Shown here piece after piece: positions 60,712 to 64,000 of a stretch of 64,000 nucleotides of DNA; position 1 is the stretch's first letter; each line of letters opens with the position of its first letter. The DNA comes from Halorhabdus rudnickae. GTDB taxonomy: Archaea > Halobacteriota > Halobacteria > Halobacteriales > Haloarculaceae. The notes beneath the pieces are model-generated. The model saw only the letters and a program-made list of their open reading frames with translations. It had not been told where the DNA came from and did no database searches. The position numbers were made by a program, and so were the translations under genes. The stretch covers positions 124,001 to 188,000 of the forward strand of contig NZ_CAAHFB010000001.1 of assembly GCF_900880625.1 (NCBI RefSeq). Direction: 5' to 3'.

Positions 60712-61332
60712 ATGGGGACGTTATTGCCGCGCCGCGGGGAGCGGACCGAAACCAGTGACGAACCGCAGGTGCTCGGACTCGACGAGGAAGCGGCCGACGA
60801 GGCCTTCGCTGCGCTGTCCTCCGAGACAGCCCGTCGAGTCCTGGCGCTGATCTACGAGGACCCGACGACGCCCGCGCAGATCCGCGATGAGATCGGCACC
60901 TCACTGCAGAACGTTCACTACCATCTTGAGAAATTGGAGTCCGCTGACTTGATCGAGTCTGCCGGCACGGACTACTCGTCGAAAGGCAACGAGATGACTG
61001 TCTACGCGCCGACCAACGAGGCGCTGGTGCTCGTTGCCGGTTCACAGGAGGAACGATCCCTGCTGAAACGAGCCGTCGCCCGCGTATTGGCCGGCGTTGG
61101 CATCCTCGCCGGTGGTGCGGTGGCGTTCGGGTTCGCCATCCAGCGATTTGTTACTGATACGACGACCCAGTCAGGGGGCGGCATGGGGACGATGAGCGTC
61201 GAGACGGGGGACACTGCAACGGGAGGTGCCGAGCCGTCGCCGTTGCTGGCCGATCCGGCGGTCGCGTTCTTCCTTGGTGGCGCGTTCATCCTCGCCCTCG
61301 TCGGGGTCTGGTGGTACGCCCGCAGCCGATAG
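60712..61332 (+). CDS. membrane-anchored ArsR-like winged-helix regulator
   Basis: 206 residues. wHTH at about 28-95: DEAFAALSSETARRVLALIYEDPTTPAQIRDEI and TSLQNVHYHLEKLESADLIE. After it come two hydrophobic helices, about 124-146 (VLAGVGILAGGAVAFGFAI) and 180-203 (AVAFFLGGAFILALVGVWWYA), separated by a Gly/Thr-rich loop. A membrane-bound DNA-binding domain of this kind occurs in many haloarchaea; signal and target are unknown. It precedes hisD by 77 bases. Confidence 0.85.
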   Translation: MGTLLPRRGERTETSDEPQVLGLDEEAADEAFAALSSETARRVLALIYEDPTTPAQIRDEIGTSLQNVHYHLEKLESADLIESAGTDYSSKGNEMTVYAPTNEALVLVAGSQEERSLLKRAVARVLAGVGILAGGAVAFGFAIQRFVTDTTTQSGGGMGTMSVETGDTATGGAEPSPLLADPAVAFFLGGAFILALVGVWWYARSR

Positions 61333-61409
61333 GAACGCCACCGTCGATAATTAGGGTTCTCAGGCCGGATAGCAAGTGGTTTGGGTGAGGCGGATCAACC
61401 GTCGCGCGT

Positions 61410-62684
61410 ATGGACGTACAGTCCATCTCTGAACTCGGTGCCGAACAGCGACGCGCGCTCTTCGAGCGAGACTCCGGCATCGGCGAAATCCGCGAGGATG
61501 TCGCCGACATCGTCGGGCGCGTCCATCGCGAGGGCGACGCCGCACTCGCGGAGTTCTGCCGGCGCTTCGACGACGTCGAGGTCGAGGACTTCGAGATCAC
61601 CGAGAGGGCCGCCGAGGCCTACGAATCCATCGACGAGGACGTCCGCCAGGCGATCGAGACCGCCGCCGAGAACATTCGCGTGTTCCACGAGCGTCAGGTC
61701 CCCGAAGACTGGTCCGTCGAGACGGCGGACGGTCGAGAACTCGGCCGGAAGTACTACCCGCTCGAATCGGCTGGCGTCTACGCCCCGGGTGGGACCGCAG
61801 CCTACCCATCGAGCGTGCTCATGGGCGTCGTGCCCGCGAAGGTCGCCGGCGTCGAGCACGTCGCCGTCGCGACACCGCCCGCCGAAGAGATCAACCCAGT
61901 TACGCTGGCGGCGATGCACGCCGCCGGCGCGGACGCAGTCTACCAGATCGGCGGCGCCCAGGCAATCGCCGCATTGGCTTACGGCACCGAGTCGATTGAC
62001 CCGGTGGACGTGATCGTCGGCCCCGGCAACCGGTGGGTCACCGCCGCGAAAGCCGAAGTGCGGGGCGACGTCCGTATCGACATGCTCGCCGGTCCCAGTG
62101 AGGTGCTGACGCTGACTGACGACATTGCGGACCCGGAGATCGTCGCCGCCGAGGTCGTCGCCCAGGCCGAACACGACCCCAACGCCGGCGTCGTCGCGGT
62201 GACACCCGATGCCGACCACGCCGCGGCCGTCGCCGAGGAGATCGACCGACAGGTGCCACAACGCGAGCGTGAAGACATCGTCCGCGAGGCCCTGGCCAAC
62301 GATGCCAGCGGTGTCTTCCTCGCCGAATCGATGGACGAAGCGGTCGCGTTCAGCGAGGACTACGCTCCGGAACACATCTTCGTCCACGCCGCGAACGAAC
62401 GCGATCTGCTCGAACGGATCACCAACTACGGGTCGGCGTTCGTCGGCGAGTTCACGCCCGTCGCTGCCGGCGACTACGCCAGCGGGACTAATCACGTCCT
62501 GCCGACCGGTGGCTCGGCGTCGATCGCTAGTGGCCTCTCCGTGGACGATTTCGTCCGCCCGGCGACCTACCAGCAACTCTCCGAAGAAGGGCTAGAAACG
62601 CTCCGTGAGACGATCACGACGTTAGCCGAGGCGGAGGGACTCGAAGCACATGCCCACAGCGTCGAGACGCGCTTCGAGGAGTGA
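61410..62684 (+). CDS. hisD: histidinol dehydrogenase
   Basis: 424 residues. Oxidises histidinol to histidine in two NAD-dependent steps. Landmarks are YYPLESAGVYAPGGTAAYPSS, GPGNRWVTAAKAEVRGDVRIDMLAGPSEVL, APEHIFVHAANE with catalytic Glu-His, and GEFTPVAAGDYASGTNHVLPTGG. C-terminal EAHAHSVETRF supplies the last metal histidine. ATG 61410 is canonical. No other his genes are adjacent. Confidence 0.96.
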   Translation: MDVQSISELGAEQRRALFERDSGIGEIREDVADIVGRVHREGDAALAEFCRRFDDVEVEDFEITERAAEAYESIDEDVRQAIETAAENIRVFHERQVPEDWSVETADGRELGRKYYPLESAGVYAPGGTAAYPSSVLMGVVPAKVAGVEHVAVATPPAEEINPVTLAAMHAAGADAVYQIGGAQAIAALAYGTESIDPVDVIVGPGNRWVTAAKAEVRGDVRIDMLAGPSEVLTLTDDIADPEIVAAEVVAQAEHDPNAGVVAVTPDADHAAAVAEEIDRQVPQREREDIVREALANDASGVFLAESMDEAVAFSEDYAPEHIFVHAANERDLLERITNYGSAFVGEFTPVAAGDYASGTNHVLPTGGSASIASGLSVDDFVRPATYQQLSEEGLETLRETITTLAEAEGLEAHAHSVETRFEE

Positions 62685-62752
62685 GAGAACCCGTCCGTGA
62701 CCGGTGTTGGGATTGACAACCTATTTTGCGTTGGCTTTCGGATCCGTAAGGC

Positions 62753-62914
62753 ATGGATGCTGATAGCCTGGGCTGGCGTCTCGACGCCGTGTTGTTCCTC
62801 TCGGTGGTTAACTTGGCCGTCTTGGTGGGTATCGGATTCAAGTACGCGTTCGACGAAACTTTCGCGGTAGTCGTGTTCGCTGGACTGATCGGATACGGCC
62901 TCTTTCGTCGCTGA
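62753..62914 (+). CDS. small membrane protein
   Basis: 53 residues starting at ATG 62753. Two hydrophobic helices are separated by a short polar turn: DAVLFLSVVNLAVLVGIGF and FAVVVFAGLIGYGLF, ending RR. An acidic N-terminus and basic end suggest a two-helix hairpin. It begins about 70 bases after hisD on the same strand. Composition and frame length support a real gene; no family recognised. Confidence 0.65.
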   Translation: MDADSLGWRLDAVLFLSVVNLAVLVGIGFKYAFDETFAVVVFAGLIGYGLFRR

Positions 62915-62933
62915 AACGGCCATCGAACGTCGC

Positions 62934-63824
62934 TCAGGGATTGTCGTTCGTCGACTCTTGTTCCCAGACACGGAACCCCTCGCCCGTCGCCTCGCCGAGT
63001 TGCCTGGCCTCGCCCTTCGCTTCCAGCACAGCCGGTGGCTCGAAGCGCGGGCCGAGTTCGTCAGCTAGCTCTTCCATGGCGACCAGGCGATCGTCCAGTC
63101 CCGATCGATCGGCACTGGCGAGCGGTCCTTCGACGTGACCGAACCCGGCCTCCATCACGGCATCTATCTCGGCGGGGGTCGCCACGTCAGCCTCGACCGC
63201 ACGCATAGCCTCCGCTTGCAGGGCCAGCTGGAGGCGCCGCGAGAGTAGCCCCGGAACGTCGTGGACGGCGACGGGCGTCTAGCCGAGTTCCCGGACGAAC
63301 CCGGCGGCGGTCTCGACCGTCCGATTGTCGGTCTGATCGGCGCGGACGATCTCGATCACGCCCGGCTCGCCGTCGGTCGTGACCGTCGATAGCCCCACGG
63401 CCCGCCCAGGCCGTTCGAGGCCGACCGCGATCGCTGTCATCTCCGCCCGGTCGACGCAGGTCCCGAGCATGGCGTCGGCACCGATTTCCTCCTCGATCGC
63501 GGCCAGTCGGTCCCGAACAGTTTCGATGTCGCCGCCCCGGGTTTCGATCACGACATCGGCCCCGTCGACGGCAGTTTCGAGGTCGGTCGTGCCGTCGATC
63601 CGATCGAGGCGGGCCGCAGGCTGGGGCTCGGCGGCCGCGCCGAGTGCCTCCTCGATCGCGTCGATGGCGTCCATGACGGCGGTCGCCTCCGATCCACAGA
63701 GGCTGATCGCGGGCGGATCCCCGGCGGCCTCACCGGTCCCGTGTCCGGATCGGGCCGTTCCCGAGACGGCCGCTTTCGCGAACTGTCTGGCAGCCTCCTC
63801 GGTGCCGATGATCGCGACGTTCAT
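62934..63824 (-). pseudogene. 3-hydroxyacyl-CoA dehydrogenase-like gene interrupted by an amber codon
   Basis: The N-terminal part (63279-63824) has a degenerate Rossmann start MNVAIIGTEEAARQFA, then DGADVVIETRGGD and an NAD-domain end FVRELG. A TAG at 63279-63281 follows, after which the same frame continues TPVAVHDVPGLLSRRLQLALQAEA and MEAGFGHVEGPLASADRSGLDD to the stop at 62934. Family members read LGKTPV here, so a single AAG-to-TAG change explains the break. The glycine-rich loop is also altered, suggesting relaxed selection. 297 codons in all. Confidence 0.85.
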
Positions 63825-63863
63825 GGGCAGACAGTCGACGCGATTCCCGATAAGAGTTTGTCC

Positions 63864-64000
63864 TCACTCACTCACAGCTAGCGGGTGTACGAACGTCTCG
63901 GGGTCGACATCGGTCGATTGGAGCGCCCGAAGCCCGTTCAACGCGATCAGCCCGAAGCCGACCTTCGCCACCACGTCGATGTACGTGATGACCAGCGAAC
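63864..64000 (-). CDS. C-terminal fragment of a microbial rhodopsin
   Basis: The last 45 codons run off the right edge. They read SLVITYIDVVAKVGFGLIAL, then a short polar tail ending PLAVSE. The DVVAKVGFG segment matches helix G of haloarchaeal rhodopsins, where the lysine binds retinal; bacteriorhodopsin has DVSAKVGFG and sensory rhodopsin DLVTKVGFG. Whether it is a proton pump, halorhodopsin or sensory type cannot be decided from this tail. The long hydrophilic end after helix G is unexceptional. Confidence 0.8.
   Translation of the reverse strand, partial: SLVITYIDVVAKVGFGLIALNGLRALQSTDVDPETFVHPLAVSE

Noticed and set aside
61395-62576. 393-codon minus-strand open frame
   Set aside because: Antisense shadow of hisD.
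63279-63281. UAG read as a sense codon (pyrrolysine-like recoding)
   Set aside because: UAG terminates ordinary genes here (for example the TetR, SRPBCC and EamA genes), and no pyl genes are visible; a nonsense mutation is simpler.
1-64000. CRISPR arrays, rRNA genes and intact insertion sequences
   Set aside because: No regularly spaced 25-37 base repeats, no rRNA-like stretches and no complete transposase were seen anywhere in the window.

Overview
The window is haloarchaeal chromosome (class Halobacteria). The evidence is high GC, acidic proteins, many GTG starts and short leaders, archaeal fibrillarin/Nop5/Pelota, an archaeal GHMP-type shikimate kinase, halocyanins beside a split cytochrome b and Rieske protein, Tat signals, and a retinal-protein tail at the right edge. 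Genus cannot be fixed from sequence reading alone. Most of the window is ordinary housekeeping sequence interrupted by one clear integrated element and one AT-richer secreted-protein locus.

Layout, left part (1-27.5 kb). A 5'-truncated gene and a TetR regulator lead to leuS, an RNase Z-like hydrolase, a damaged PPOX-type gene, a GAF/histidine kinase and pelota. Small haloarchaeal genes, shikimate kinase and chorismate mutase follow. At 10-15.6 kb a beta-carbonic anhydrase, an Lrp-type regulator and a DabB-DabA pair form an inorganic-carbon module, with an inverted repeat around the likely dab promoter. Next come a hexapeptide acyltransferase, a diadenylate cyclase coupled to an MscS channel, and a three-gene glycan cluster (GH99-like plus two GT-C-like membrane proteins). 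A tRNA-Leu(UAG) follows, with tRNA 3'-end duplications beside it. Then come a TFIIB-like protein, coaD, a wHTH regulator, a glutamate-cysteine ligase homologue, fibrillarin and nop5.

Integrated element (about 27.26-32.64 kb). A roughly 5.4 kb element has inserted inside the nop5 coding sequence. It supplies its own AT-rich first 89 codons, so a full-length hybrid nop5 remains at 26671-27516. The original GC-rich host 5' end is stranded at 32622-32912. Perfect 11-bp inverted arms lie just inside both junctions, so the excised circle should rebuild a palindromic attP. The element carries a tyrosine recombinase, a stand-alone core-binding-domain-like protein directly upstream of it, RHH/wHTH regulators, several small unknown genes and a divergent intergenic region with four GTGTATAG/CTATACAC repeats.

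Right part (32.9-64 kb). After YjbQ, a hydrolase, small proteins and glutamate dehydrogenase comes a 1340-residue secreted multidomain protein. Its C-terminus overlaps by ATGA a small gene, and a paralogue of that small gene follows; this resembles a polymorphic toxin with tandem immunity genes. Then come SRPBCC, EamA, RIO-like kinase, GNAT and endonuclease III genes. A complete cytochrome bc/halocyanin operon (47.8-52.9 kb) follows. A second halocyanin at 56 kb is about 96% identical at DNA level only across the copper domain. The rest holds a divergent NAD kinase, polyprenyl synthase, a cystathionine/cysteine synthase pair, a J-domain-ferredoxin fusion, a membrane wHTH protein and hisD. It ends with a 3-hydroxyacyl-CoA dehydrogenase-like gene broken by one amber codon and the last 45 codons of a microbial rhodopsin.
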